A stretch of DNA of 34,246 nt from Pseudomonadota bacterium (GCA_039193195.1 JBCCWS010000057.1:1-34246); one strand, 5' to 3'; shown: positions 24,518 through 33,753, counted from the first letter of the stretch. Notes: generated by a model not told the origin, from the sequence alone. A program made the numbers and translations.

Positions 24518-26206
24518 CTAGTAGAACGCTACCAGTTCGTAGCCCCGCGCGAACAGAGCCGAGACGCCGATGCGGTAGGTGCCGGCGGGCAGCACTTGAG
24601 CGTAGTGCCACGTATCGGCCTCCTCATCGCGCGTGGCTTCCCCAAGGGCCAGCGTGGGATCGGCGCCGGTTACCACGAAGCTGGCGCCAGCGGCGATGAC
24701 CTCCAGCGGGCCTTCGCTGGACAAGGTGACCTCGTACCAATCGAAGGCGCCGAGCACGCGCTCCACCGTTCGATCGGGCTGGGGCGGGAGTTCGCGGGTG
24801 CAGGCGAGGTTGATCGAGTAGTAGGTAGGGGTGGCCAAACCGCTTGCTCCGACGGCGAGGTAGTAATCGGTGCCGGCGGTCAAGGTAGGGCGTGAGGAGA
24901 GGCCGTTGTCGACGTCGTTCGCCTCCTCAGCCACCACCGTGAGCGTATCGCCCTCGCGTTCGAGCACGGTCAGCTGCAGGACGCCCTCGGCAAGGCCGCT
25001 GTGTCGAGCGCCGAGCGTTGGGCAGTCCCCGTGCGGTCGGTCCGATCCTATCGGTGTCGGGAGGGCAGAGAAGTCCAGCAGATAGAGATCGTTCACCTCG
25101 AGGCTGACGGTACCACCGCGGGTGATGACATCCAGTGCCGTGACGGACTCCGTGTTGGTGATGCTGCCGACCACCGTCTCGAACAGGGATACCTGAGTGG
25201 CTGTGCTGATGCTGTCGTTAGGCTCGACTTCCGGCGATGCGCCGGCGGGTAGCTCCACCACCGTGACGTTCACATCGCCGCCGTTCTCCGCCTCGTCGCC
25301 GGCGCCGCCGAGCACGCGCACCGCGCTTGCGAGGGCGACGGCGTTGTCCAACGGTGAGTTGTTCGGTTCGACCTCCAGGGAGTAATCGACCACATCTCCC
25401 TGTAGCGACGAGGCGATCAAGCCAACGTTGATGTGCGTGTTGGTAATCGCGCCGCCCAAGCCGGCATCGAGGGTGTCGTACTGGTAGCGGTAGGCGACCA
25501 CACCCACCTGCGCATCGAAGTACTCGAACTCACGGTAGGTGCTCGCGTCGTCGCAGAAGGTGCGCCCGTTGAGGGTCTCGCAAAGATCCGAGGACGCGGA
25601 GACCCCTACGGCCAGGGCTTCTCGATCGAGGTAGTCGTTTGTGACCGTACCGACCTCGACCGCAGCGGGCAGATCCTCCGGGATGGGCAGGAACCAGCCG
25701 CCGCCTGACCAGCTTGCGGAGGTGGAGAAGATGAAGGTCCAGGTGGCGCCGTCGAAGCTCGCGAGCACGCGGTCGCCGTCGACGGTGAAGGCCACGGGCA
25801 CATCACCGAACGTCTCGCCACTGACCACCGTGGCCAATCCCTGGCGGCCGTCGAGGGTGATGGTCTCATCCAGCGTAAGGCGAAAGCGACCGGCCCGTTC
25901 GGTGACCGAGTTGCTGCCCGGGATGGAGACTGCGCTCAAAGTGTCCCAGCCGTACTCCCAGTAGTCACCCTTGGCCAGAGCAAGGATCGGGCCAGGGGGC
26001 GCGGGCGGGTCTTCCTGCGGTGGATTGCCGCTGTCGTCGTCGCCGGGCGGGTCCGCCGGGGGAGCATCGTTAAGGGGGAGATCACTGACGGGCGCCGAGG
26101 GCGTCGGAGATGAGTCCCCGCCTCCGCATCCGCTCAGGGTGAGGGCGGCGAGCATCAGAGCCACCAGGCTCAGGGTGGATTGGGGCGTGAGAATGGGGCG
26201 GGACAT
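24518..26206 (-). CDS. Lipoprotein with pre-peptidase-C-terminal-like domains
   Basis: Predicted 562-aa lipoprotein. ATG at 26206 has AAGGAG about nine bases upstream. The leader ends LTLSGC, giving lipidated Cys27. A low-complexity Pro/Asp/Ser linker (about 28-70) follows, then a beta-rich region starting at KGDYWEYGWDT. Two VEPNNS/VEPNDS motifs start beta-sandwich modules typical of bacterial pre-peptidase C-terminal domains, and a last similar module ends in a Tyr terminus (ELVAFY). The residues after Cys27 are Gly, not Asp, so outer-membrane sorting is more likely. No catalytic motif is seen. It is divergent from the winged-helix/TPR regulator and is its most likely target gene. Confidence 0.8.
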   Translation of the reverse strand: MSRPILTPQSTLSLVALMLAALTLSGCGGGDSSPTPSAPVSDLPLNDAPPADPPGDDDSGNPPQEDPPAPPGPILALAKGDYWEYGWDTLSAVSIPGSNSVTERAGRFRLTLDETITLDGRQGLATVVSGETFGDVPVAFTVDGDRVLASFDGATWTFIFSTSASWSGGGWFLPIPEDLPAAVEVGTVTNDYLDREALAVGVSASSDLCETLNGRTFCDDASTYREFEYFDAQVGVVAYRYQYDTLDAGLGGAITNTHINVGLIASSLQGDVVDYSLEVEPNNSPLDNAVALASAVRVLGGAGDEAENGGDVNVTVVELPAGASPEVEPNDSISTATQVSLFETVVGSITNTESVTALDVITRGGTVSLEVNDLYLLDFSALPTPIGSDRPHGDCPTLGARHSGLAEGVLQLTVLEREGDTLTVVAEEANDVDNGLSSRPTLTAGTDYYLAVGASGLATPTYYSINLACTRELPPQPDRTVERVLGAFDWYEVTLSSEGPLEVIAAGASFVVTGADPTLALGEATRDEEADTWHYAQVLPAGTYRIGVSALFARGYELVAFY

Positions 26207-26300
26207 GGCGCGACACTCCTTGGTAACGAACGCGGATGAAGTCACTCGTCTTCACGCCATGAACGCTGCCTTGCCCCCATCCTCGGATCTTGAATGATCT

Positions 26301-26338
26301 CTTAGGATTCCCTTAGGTTCCCCTCGGTGCGTCTTAAG
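26301..26338. promoter_or_regulatory. Three in-phase CTTAGG half-sites in a divergent promoter
   Basis: CTTAGG at 26301-26306 and 26312-26317 lie in the longer direct repeat CTTAGG-x-TTCC, and a variant CTTAAG is at 26333-26338. Spacings are 11 and 21 bases, one and two helical turns, so all three face the same side. Tandem half-sites about one turn apart are what OmpR/CadC-type winged helices bind. The regulator gene beside them encodes such a domain. Confidence 0.5.
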
Positions 26339-26357
26339 CTCTGAATATCCTACGGTT

Positions 26358-26385
26358 TTGTGAGGGCGGGGGTGGCCTGTAAAAT
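26358..26385 (+). promoter_or_regulatory. Candidate sigma70-like promoter for the winged-helix/TPR gene
   Basis: TTGTGA (26358-26363) and TAAAAT (26380-26385) are separated by 16 bases, and TG lies directly before the -10 as in extended promoters. The start codon at 26417 would give a leader of about 25 bases. Confidence 0.4.
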
Positions 26386-26416
26386 CTATCCAGTCATTTC
26401 TCGCGTCGGCTAGGTC

Positions 26417-28576
26417 ATGAGCGGCACGGAGCACGAACGCTATCTCGTCGGCGACTGGACCCTCACCCGGCGCCGAAATCTCCTCTCCCGTGACGGCACC
26501 GAGCACTCGCTCGAGCCGCGCGCCGTCGAGCTGTTGGCGTTTCTCGCGCAGCGCCCCGGTGAGGTCGTCAGCATCGACCTGTTGCTGAGCGACCTCTGGC
26601 CTGATCGAGTCGTGACCGAGAGTTCGGTCTATCGACTCATCGCTGAGCTCAGGCGGACCCTAGGCGATGACGCGCGCGCGCCGCGCTACATCGAGACTGT
26701 TCGCAAACGTGGCTACCGGATGGTGGCGGCGTGCACCGCCATTGTGCAGACGAGCGCACCGTCCGAGCCGTCCGTGCCTACGCCGCCAGCCACCGACCGC
26801 CCGACCAGCACTGACAGCGCCAGGCACCCCGGGCGAATGGCCGGTCTCGCCGTGCTGGGGCTCTCGTTGCTCACCCTGTTGAGTTGGCGTCTAACGCGTG
26901 ACGCGCCGGCACCGCCGGCTCAACCTGCTGTGGTGCTCGCCGTGTTGCCGGTAGAGGCCCTCTCGCCGATGGCAGCGGATTGGCTCACGGACGGTATCGC
27001 TCGGACCCTCACGGACCGCCTGAGTGCCATCCCGGAGCTGTCGGTCATCGCTTGGCCGAGCGTTCGTGAGGCGGCCGAGGAAGCGGCATCCGCCGGGGAG
27101 ATCGCCGAACGCGTGGGCGCCAACCTGCTGCTTAGCACTGCGGCCTTGGTGGACGACGGGGACGGCCGGCGCGTACGGCTGAATGCTGCACTGATTCGCC
27201 CGGCCACCGGAGTGCAGCTGTGGGCCTCGAGCTTCGACGGCAACTTGAGCGACCTATTCGCTCTGCACGACAGACTCTCCGGCGAGATCGCACGGGAGCT
27301 CGATCTGCGCCTCTTCGCGGATGCACGGAGCGCGGCCTTGAACGCGCCAGCCGACACGATGCAGGCGTATCTGCGCGGTGAGGCAGCCTTGGCTAGGGGC
27401 TACCAGGCGGACAACTTGAGCGAGGCGATCGCCTACTTCGATATCGCCCTCGAAGGATCGCCCAAGTTCCTACCCGCGGTGACCCGCCGTGCGATCGCGC
27501 ACGCGCGCTTGTACGCCAACTATCATGATCGAACGGAGCAGAGGTTGGGCCTGGCGCGCCAGGATGTAGAGCGCGCACTGGCCCTCGCACCGACCGAGGC
27601 GAGCACTCGCTTCGCCAACGGTTATCTGCTGTTGGCCAACGACGATCACGCGCAGGCGAGCCCAGAGCTGCGCGATGCGCTAGCAAGGCAGCCGAGCAAC
27701 GCCTCTATCCTGTCCGCGCTCGCTGAGGCCGAGGTGCACGCGGGCGATGGCGACAAGGCCCTGATCCACGCCTCTCAGGCGGTACGACTCGACCCGCTGA
27801 ATCCACTTCTCCACTACAACCTTGGCATTAAGCAGCTCAATGCTGGGCGTTTCGCAGAGGGCGACGCCAGCATGCAGCGCGCCCAATCGCTCGACCCAGC
27901 GATGGTAGAGCCCTACTTCTACCGCGCTTGGACCCAGGTGAGCTGGCTCGCCGACACGGCGGCTGCCAACCAGCACCTCCATCGTTTGCGTGTGCAGATC
28001 GGGGACGACATGCTGATCGATCTGCTCCTGTCGGCAGGCCTATGGGGGGTGTTCACCTGGACCGATCCCACTCTCAATGAGCTGCTGAGCACGTGGTCTA
28101 CGGCGGACTCGGGCGGCGATCCCGCGACCTGGCATCTCGCGATGGCCGAGATCGCTTTACGGCGAGGAGATGAAAGCGCGCGCCAGGATCACTACCGTGC
28201 TGCCGCCGAACAGCGCGAGCGGGATATCGTGGCGCGAGATAACAGTCCATGGCTCCACGCCGAGCTGGCGATCGCTTACGCCGGTCAGGGGTTGCGCACG
28301 CTGGCCCTGGAGACCGCAGACAGGGCGATCGCCTTGAGCCCCGCTCGCGACAACCCCTGGGATGGCGCCGATTTTCTGTGGATCCGAGCCATGGTGCTCA
28401 GCATGCTCGGCGATATCGATGAAGCGATCGATCAGGTGCGAGAGGCGGCGATTTACCCGAACTTGACGACGCCAAACTCCCTGCTGGTCGACGAGAACTG
28501 GAGCATGCTGTTCGAGGTGGAGGCGTTCCGGGCGATGGTGAGCGATGATGGTGCGAGGTGGGTACTCTCCCCCTGA
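26417..28576 (+). CDS. CadC-like winged-helix regulator with membrane helix and TPR repeats
   Basis: Membrane transcription regulator of 719 aa. Residues 8-105 form an OmpR/CadC-type winged helix (LEPRAVELLAFLAQRPGEVVS, VVTESSVYRLIAELRRTLGDD, YIETVRKRGYRM). A Pro/Thr/Ser linker and one transmembrane helix (about 141-158) follow. Next is a domain of about 120 residues (VLAVLPVEALSPMAADWLTDGIARTLTDRLS...GVQLWASSFDG), the nucleotide-cyclase/TolB-N-like module often seen in such proteins, and then tetratricopeptide repeats to the C-terminus. There is no receiver domain, so signalling would be by direct sensing from the periplasm. ATG 26417 has only a short AGG upstream. It is probably autoregulatory and controls the divergent lipoprotein gene through the repeats at 26301. 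Confidence 0.88.
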   Translation: MSGTEHERYLVGDWTLTRRRNLLSRDGTEHSLEPRAVELLAFLAQRPGEVVSIDLLLSDLWPDRVVTESSVYRLIAELRRTLGDDARAPRYIETVRKRGYRMVAACTAIVQTSAPSEPSVPTPPATDRPTSTDSARHPGRMAGLAVLGLSLLTLLSWRLTRDAPAPPAQPAVVLAVLPVEALSPMAADWLTDGIARTLTDRLSAIPELSVIAWPSVREAAEEAASAGEIAERVGANLLLSTAALVDDGDGRRVRLNAALIRPATGVQLWASSFDGNLSDLFALHDRLSGEIARELDLRLFADARSAALNAPADTMQAYLRGEAALARGYQADNLSEAIAYFDIALEGSPKFLPAVTRRAIAHARLYANYHDRTEQRLGLARQDVERALALAPTEASTRFANGYLLLANDDHAQASPELRDALARQPSNASILSALAEAEVHAGDGDKALIHASQAVRLDPLNPLLHYNLGIKQLNAGRFAEGDASMQRAQSLDPAMVEPYFYRAWTQVSWLADTAAANQHLHRLRVQIGDDMLIDLLLSAGLWGVFTWTDPTLNELLSTWSTADSGGDPATWHLAMAEIALRRGDESARQDHYRAAAEQRERDIVARDNSPWLHAELAIAYAGQGLRTLALETADRAIALSPARDNPWDGADFLWIRAMVLSMLGDIDEAIDQVREAAIYPNLTTPNSLLVDENWSMLFEVEAFRAMVSDDGARWVLSP

Positions 28577-28598
28577 TGAGGATCGTAGATCCAGCCTT

Positions 28599-28612
28599 GC
28601 CTGGCACCAGGC
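28599..28612. terminator. Short hairpin between convergent genes
   Basis: GCCTGG (28599-28604) pairs with CCAGGC (28607-28612) around CA. It lies between the regulator stop and the end of the convergent ECF sigma gene. It is small and has no T-tract, so it is a weak call. Confidence 0.3.
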
Positions 28613-28622
28613 TGTCAGGGCG

Positions 28623-29267
28623 CTAGCGGGCCTGTTGCTCCGTGCCGTCCAGCATGCCATCCAGGCTAAGGCGCAGAGCTAGGCGCGCTCGATGGAGACG
28701 GACACGCGCTGCCGTCGCCTGGATGCCGAGCATCTGAGCAGTTTCCTTCGACGTGAATCCGAGCACATCTCTCAACAGGACGACCGAGCGATGTTCCGGC
28801 GTCAAGCGTTCCATGGCTTGCTCGAGGCGCGCGGTCAGGCACGCACGTTCGGCGAGAGCGCTGGGCCCATTCTCTACTCGAAGGTACTCGACACCGCCCA
28901 GCGCCCTCGAAGCGTCCACATAGTCCAGCCCCACCTCTCCTCGCCGCTGCTGCTGACGCAGCCTTAGCATGGCCTGCTTGACGGCGATTCCTCTCACCCA
29001 GTACCAGAGCGACGACCTACCCTCGTATCGATCGATACCACGGTATACCTGCAGGATTGTTTCCTGGTAGACGTCCGCCACGTCCTCGGGGTTTTTCAGG
29101 AAGCTCGCAAGCACGCTGAGCAATCGAGGACGATAGGCACGATGAAGGCTAGCGAAGCTGGCAGGGTGATGGGCGATCAAACCAGCGACGAGGCTGTCTT
29201 CCGGTGCTTGCTTAGTGCTTTGGTTGGCGCGATTCGCTCGGGTCTGATCCCTACATGAATCAGCCAT
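28623..29267 (-). CDS. ECF-family RNA polymerase sigma factor, second in the window
   Basis: Sigma factor of 214 aa. Sigma-2 spans about residues 38-110, with ADVYQETILQVYRGIDRYEGRSSLWYWVRGIA. Sigma-4 spans about 145-200, with LTPEHRSVVLLRDVLGFTSKETAQMLGIQATAARVRLHRAR, the usual ECF layout with a helix-turn-helix. It differs from the kinase-linked sigma factor and has the common DV-x-QET sigma-2 motif. The start at 29267 has no strong ribosome binding site; other in-frame starts would cut the protein. No anti-sigma or zinc-finger gene follows it. The AraC-type gene upstream on the same strand ends 167 bases away, so co-transcription is uncertain. Confidence 0.88.
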   Translation of the reverse strand: MADSCRDQTRANRANQSTKQAPEDSLVAGLIAHHPASFASLHRAYRPRLLSVLASFLKNPEDVADVYQETILQVYRGIDRYEGRSSLWYWVRGIAVKQAMLRLRQQQRRGEVGLDYVDASRALGGVEYLRVENGPSALAERACLTARLEQAMERLTPEHRSVVLLRDVLGFTSKETAQMLGIQATAARVRLHRARLALRLSLDGMLDGTEQQAR

Positions 29268-29434
29268 GGCCCGCTATGGGGGAGGCCGTTGCTCGTCCAC
29301 TCCTCGTCCGCATCTGCATCCTCGGCTCATCGCTGAATACTGTGCGCACGCGTGATGATTCGCCAGGCGCAGCGCCACGCTAGCGTTGCGGTCTCCCAGT
29401 GAGCTAGAACAAGGCTGCGGTGACTGGGGGTACG

Positions 29435-30376
29435 TTACGGCGATTGCTGCGCACGCCATGCAGAGGGCGTGAGGCCGACAATGCGCTTGAAGTGGCGACG
29501 AAGGTGGCTCTGATCAGCAAAGCCGAGTTCACAGGCGATGTGGGCAACGGATAGGTAGGGGCGAACGCGCAGCAGCTCCTTGGCGCGCCCTATCCGTAGG
29601 CGCAGCTGATACTGATGTGGTGGCAGGCCTGTGCTCTGCCTAAACAGGCGCGCGAAGTGCCAGCTCGAGTAACCGGTGTCTTGCGCGAGGTCTGCTATGG
29701 AGATGTTCTCCGAGAGCCTGTCTTGCAAGAGCTGTAGCGTACGTTCGTGGATGGGCGATGGAAGTCCGCCAGCTGAGGCGGCAGTGGCGGTAAGCGCCTG
29801 GTTTGGTAAGTGCTTCGCCTGCGACAGTCGATGTAGGCGGATGCTGATCAACATGATCAGCGATGAGGTGGCGAGATCGGCGCCGATCGCCGCGTGAGAG
29901 CTGCTCTCTTCGCCTAGCAGGTCGAGCAGGGTTCTGAGGGTGGGGTCCTCAGCTCGGAAGATTGGCTGTAGCGCGGTTGCATTGGCCTGACCGACGCCCG
30001 CGACTGCGATTTCATCCAGCAGCATGGGATCGAGTGCTAGGTGTATGGACGACGAGCGGTAGGACCACTCCCAAGCGAGCGGCAACCCAGCTGGAATAAA
30101 GCTCACCTGGCGTCTCGGACACTCGTGCCAGGCGCGCTCCCCCGAGGTCGTGCGCAGTACCGAGCGCACAGGCTCGCCGGGTACGACATGACCGGTGGTA
30201 CACATCAACAGGTGTTCGCGATGTCCACCCGGCAGGTCCACGGCGCTAGGCGCCCGCTCGCGTATGAGCAGCTCCACTCCTGGGCCGCACGCTCGCCGTT
30301 GGCGGATCGAGCTGGGATCGATATGGCTTGCCGATAGGCGCTTGGCGGGTATCCCCTCTCCGGTGTGCGTCTCCAT
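29435..30376 (-). CDS. AraC-family transcriptional regulator
   Basis: DNA-binding protein of 313 aa. The C-terminal 100 residues are a typical AraC/XylS double helix-turn-helix: ISIADLAQDTGYSSWHFARLFRQSTGLPPHQYQLRLRIGRAKELL in the first part, then SVAHIACELGFADQSHLRRHFKRIVGLTPSAWR in the second, read in segments. The N-terminal 180 residues contain beta strands (VSFIPAGLPLAWEWSYRSSSIHLAL) as expected for a cupin-like effector domain. Its ligand cannot be inferred. It is divergent from the secreted esterase-like-phytase gene (30955), which would be a natural target, but no operator was identified. The ATG at 30376 is the first in frame with weak upstream signals. Confidence 0.9.
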   Translation of the reverse strand: METHTGEGIPAKRLSASHIDPSSIRQRRACGPGVELLIRERAPSAVDLPGGHREHLLMCTTGHVVPGEPVRSVLRTTSGERAWHECPRRQVSFIPAGLPLAWEWSYRSSSIHLALDPMLLDEIAVAGVGQANATALQPIFRAEDPTLRTLLDLLGEESSSHAAIGADLATSSLIMLISIRLHRLSQAKHLPNQALTATAASAGGLPSPIHERTLQLLQDRLSENISIADLAQDTGYSSWHFARLFRQSTGLPPHQYQLRLRIGRAKELLRVRPYLSVAHIACELGFADQSHLRRHFKRIVGLTPSAWRAQQSP

Positions 30377-30954
30377 GCGAGAGCATTGTACGGGGTTCGA
30401 TTCGGACCTCTAGTAGTTAGGCCGAGAAAGGGAATGAAACCGGCATCGGAGCCTTCAGCGGATTTCGTCCGAGCCGCCTTGTGCGTACCCCGGCGCGCAT
30501 CGTCAGCGCCGCCCAGCGGCGTTCGCCAACGCTGGGCATCGCTCATTGCTAACGATATAATTAGCTATCAGTAGCATTTGCGAAAGCCAAGCACTCGGCG
30601 GCAGTGGCTCGTCTCATCGGCCGGAGCGCTTGGGTCTCGCGGTGCAGTGCTGGTCGCGTTGCCGATTGGAATGGCGATGGGGAATCACTGGTTGGACACA
30701 TCGGCGTGAAAGCCCGTGGAGTCGGCCAACGTGTTTTCCTCCGCTGCCGAGGCTTGCGCCCGAAACGGTGTTGCCGAGGCCTGTGGTCGGGGGCGTCGGC
30801 GAGCGAATCCAATGTCGCTTCGCCCGCATGGTCCAGCCCCCAAGGTCTCGCCCGTCACTTAGCTTTAACATTCGTCGTCTATCTTCGCCGGCTAACCCAC
30901 GCTCCGCTTTCTTCCGGAGAGGTGTGTTTGCCATGCACAAGAACGGAGATCCTG
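30377..30954. other. Divergent spacer of 578 bp
   Basis: No gene is supported. An open + frame runs from 30604 into the phytase-like gene, but its first 117 codons have no leader or domain sense and ATG 30955 has the ribosome binding site. An AT-rich island near 30549-30575 holds the promoter candidate listed separately; the rest is unremarkable. Confidence 0.45.
30533..30561 (+). promoter_or_regulatory. Candidate sigma70-like promoter for the esterase-like-phytase gene
   Basis: A perfect -10 box TATAAT (30556-30561) lies 17 bases after TGGGCA (30533-30538), which matches the -35 consensus at four positions. It stands in the only AT-rich patch of the spacer. The leader to the ATG at 30955 would be nearly 400 bases, unusually long, so it may be one of several promoters or carry regulation. 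Confidence 0.4.
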
Positions 30955-33702
30955 ATGACACTTTGCGTCCCTCGACTACTAACCGCTGGTATCGCAACCG
31001 CAGCCATTTGGACCGCAGCGCCGGTGCTTGCCCAGGGCGGGGATAGCTCCTTCAAGCGTGTGGCCACCCTGGGCAACTACTTGAACACCGGGGTTCTCGA
31101 TGTGGAGACGGTCTCCGAGATCGTCGCGGCGACGGCGAACGGTCTGACCCTGGTCTACACCGACGGCGAGAACGATCAAATCGGGTTCGTGGACATCGCC
31201 GACCCCAGCTCGCCGACCCCTGGCGGCACCCTGGCCGTGAGCGGCGAGCCGACATCCGTAGCAGTCCTGGGCGATACCTTGGCTTTGGTGGCGACTAACA
31301 CCAGCGAGGACTTCATCAACACCAGCGGTAATCTCGATGTGATCGACATCGTGACGCGCCGGGTGATCCGGGTCATCCCGCTGGGCGGCCAGCCGGATTC
31401 GATCGCCATCAGCCCCGACGGTCAATACGCCGCCATCGCCATCGAAAACGAGCGTGACGAGGAGATCTTCGTCGACGAGGTCGAGGGCGGGCTTCCGCAG
31501 TTGCCGGCCGGCTTCCTAGCGATCGTCGACCTGCAGGGTGCTGTCGAGCAGTGGGCCGTGCGCACTGCGGACCTGACCGGCCTGTCCGCTTACGCCCCCA
31601 CGGATCCCGAGCCTGAGTTTGTGGACATCAACGCGCGCAACCTCGCCGCGGTGTCGCTGCAGGAGAACAACCACGTCGCCATCGTCGATCTCGCCACCGG
31701 CATGGTCACCGGTGATTTCGACATGGGAGCGGTCACTCTGGAGGGCGTTGACGCGACCGAAGACGGCGTCATCGAGCTCGCCGAGACGCTTGTCGACGTG
31801 GTGCGCGAGCCCGACGCGATCACCTGGCTGCCACGCGATCGTATCGGTACCGCCAACGAGGGGGATCTATTCGGTGGTAGCCGCGGCTTCACTGTGTTCG
31901 AGGCGGACGGCAGCGTGGTCTTCGACGCCGGAACGGCCTACGAGGAGCTTGCCGTTCGCTTCGGTCACTATCCGGAGGAGCGCTCTGAGAACAAGGGCAG
32001 TGAGCCCGAGGCGATTGAGTTCGGTCGCTTCGGTGACACGAACTTCCTCTTCGTAGGCTCCGAGCGGGGCAGCTTCATCGGCGTCTATCAGCTCACGCGT
32101 AACGGTCGCCCGCTGTTTCGTCAGCTGCTGCCAGGGCCCCTCGGCCCCGAGGGTTTGCTGGCCATTCCTTCGCGCAACCTGTTGGTTGTTTCCGGCGAGG
32201 AGGACGACCCGTCCTTCGGCGTGCGTTCGTCCATCATGATCTACGCGCTTTCCGAGGGCGCGCCTACCTACCCGCAGCTCTTGTCCTTCAACGATGCCGC
32301 GGGCTCGCCCATTGCGTGGTCGGCCATGTCTGGCATGGTCGCCGCTGAGGGCAGTCGCCTGCTCGCCGTGTGGGACTCCTTCTACAGTGAGAGCAAGATC
32401 TTCACCATAGGTGCCGGTACGCCAACGGCCCGCGTGATCGATGCGGTCACCATTCAGGGGGGCAGCGGGGACTTCGACCCCGAGGGCATCGCCATCGCGC
32501 CGGACGGCACTTACTGGATTGCGAGTGAGGGCGACGCCAGCGGAAGCCGCTTGAACCGTCTGCTACAGGTGGACGTGGGCGGGAACCTCATTTCGGAGAT
32601 CACCCTGCCCGCGCAGATCGAGGCCTGCCGCGCTGCCTCCGAGAACCGCGCGAGCCTCGGTGGCGGCTTCGAGGGTGTCGCCTCCCTCGGGACTGACCCG
32701 AACAACTATCGGCTACTGGTCGCTCAGCAGCGTGGTTGGGACTACACCACGCCCGAGTGCGAGGCACTGGATGACGACCCCAAGGACGCCAACGAGGGGG
32801 AGCCAGCGTTCACGCGCCTCTGGTTGTACCGCCCCTCGACAGACACCTGGAGCGCCGTGCCTTGGGAGCTCGCGCCTGTGCCAGAGGATGCCGCTTGGGT
32901 CGGCCTCTCGGAGATCTCGGTGGCGCCTGATGGCGATCTCGTGCTGATCGAACGCGACAACCGAACGGGTGACTTCGCTCAGCTCAAGACTCTGGTGAGG
33001 GTGGGTCTGCGGGGTGCGCTCGATGGTGTCTCGTCGCAGGAAAAGGAGGTCTACGATCTGCTGCCTGACCTGACCGACGGCAATGGCTGGATCACGGACA
33101 AGCCGGAGGGCGTCGCGATCACGCGCAACGGCCAGGTCTTCCTAGTTAGCGACAACGACGGCGTCGACGATTGGTCCGGCGAGACCTCGTTCCTATCGCT
33201 CGGCACGGTCGATGACCTCTTTTCCGACGAAGTAGGTCTGTTCGTCGACTTCGAGTCCGGTGAGGCGGACTTCATCAACTTTGCCGGCGGCGTATCGAAC
33301 GTGGTGCCAAATCCGCTGGCGAACCCGAGCAACCCAAGTGCGTTCACCGCTGAGATGCAGAAGTTCGCCGCCGAGGTGTTCGGTGGCAGCACGCTGGCGC
33401 TCGGCGAGCCCTTCCCCTTGAGCGATGGCGCTTTCTTCCGCATGAAGGTACTCGCTGCGCGCCAGGTGGACGTCTTGTTCAAACTCGAGTTCCTCAACTT
33501 CGAGCGCACGGAGACCTACTCGGGAAGCGGTGACTGGGAAGAGCTGTGCTTTAGCTTCGAGGGGATCTCCGGCGACGTCACCGACATTACCGTGATCTTC
33601 GATCTCGGTATTCTCGGCGACGCCGACAACGACCCGGTGAACTGGACCTTTCAGTACGACGATATTGAGCAGTCCAACCAGGCGTGCGCGGATCGCGCCT
33701 AA
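30955..33702 (+). CDS. Secreted esterase-like-activity-of-phytase family protein
   Basis: Exported protein of 915 aa. ATG 30955 follows GGAG (30945-30948); the signal peptide ends APVLA, near residue 26. The N-terminal half (about 35-430) is propeller-like, with repeated VDIADPSSPTPGG, NLDVIDIVTRRVIRVIPLGGQPDSIAISPDGQ type strands, as in choice-of-anchor-I/LVIVD proteins. Residues about 500-760 match the phytase-like esterase domain (FDPEGIAIAPDGTYWIASEG, FEGVASL, KPEGVAITRNGQVFLVSDNDGVDDWSGE). From about 763 to the end is a beta-sandwich (DFESGEADFINFAGG ... GEVF-type GGSTLALG ... FRMKVLAARQVDVLFKLE ... WEELCFSFEG) like carbohydrate-binding modules. The likely role is extracellular phosphate or ester metabolism; the substrate is unproven. 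Confidence 0.82.
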   Translation: MTLCVPRLLTAGIATAAIWTAAPVLAQGGDSSFKRVATLGNYLNTGVLDVETVSEIVAATANGLTLVYTDGENDQIGFVDIADPSSPTPGGTLAVSGEPTSVAVLGDTLALVATNTSEDFINTSGNLDVIDIVTRRVIRVIPLGGQPDSIAISPDGQYAAIAIENERDEEIFVDEVEGGLPQLPAGFLAIVDLQGAVEQWAVRTADLTGLSAYAPTDPEPEFVDINARNLAAVSLQENNHVAIVDLATGMVTGDFDMGAVTLEGVDATEDGVIELAETLVDVVREPDAITWLPRDRIGTANEGDLFGGSRGFTVFEADGSVVFDAGTAYEELAVRFGHYPEERSENKGSEPEAIEFGRFGDTNFLFVGSERGSFIGVYQLTRNGRPLFRQLLPGPLGPEGLLAIPSRNLLVVSGEEDDPSFGVRSSIMIYALSEGAPTYPQLLSFNDAAGSPIAWSAMSGMVAAEGSRLLAVWDSFYSESKIFTIGAGTPTARVIDAVTIQGGSGDFDPEGIAIAPDGTYWIASEGDASGSRLNRLLQVDVGGNLISEITLPAQIEACRAASENRASLGGGFEGVASLGTDPNNYRLLVAQQRGWDYTTPECEALDDDPKDANEGEPAFTRLWLYRPSTDTWSAVPWELAPVPEDAAWVGLSEISVAPDGDLVLIERDNRTGDFAQLKTLVRVGLRGALDGVSSQEKEVYDLLPDLTDGNGWITDKPEGVAITRNGQVFLVSDNDGVDDWSGETSFLSLGTVDDLFSDEVGLFVDFESGEADFINFAGGVSNVVPNPLANPSNPSAFTAEMQKFAAEVFGGSTLALGEPFPLSDGAFFRMKVLAARQVDVLFKLEFLNFERTETYSGSGDWEELCFSFEGISGDVTDITVIFDLGILGDADNDPVNWTFQYDDIEQSNQACADRA

Positions 33703-33716
33703 GGCAGCGTCCGCAT

Positions 33717-33753
33717 GCAGGCCAGCACCGCCCGGATGGCGGTGCTGGCCTGC
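33717..33753 (+). terminator. Perfect 16-bp hairpin after the esterase-like-phytase gene
   Basis: 33717-33732 pairs without mismatch with 33738-33753 around the five-base loop CGGAT. It starts 14 bases after the stop codon. There is no T-tract, but the stem is the strongest simple hairpin in the window. Confidence 0.7.

Noticed and set aside
30604-30954. N-terminal extension of the esterase-like-phytase gene
   Set aside because: The extra 117 codons would put the signal peptide in the interior. ATG 30955 has GGAG and a leader directly after it.
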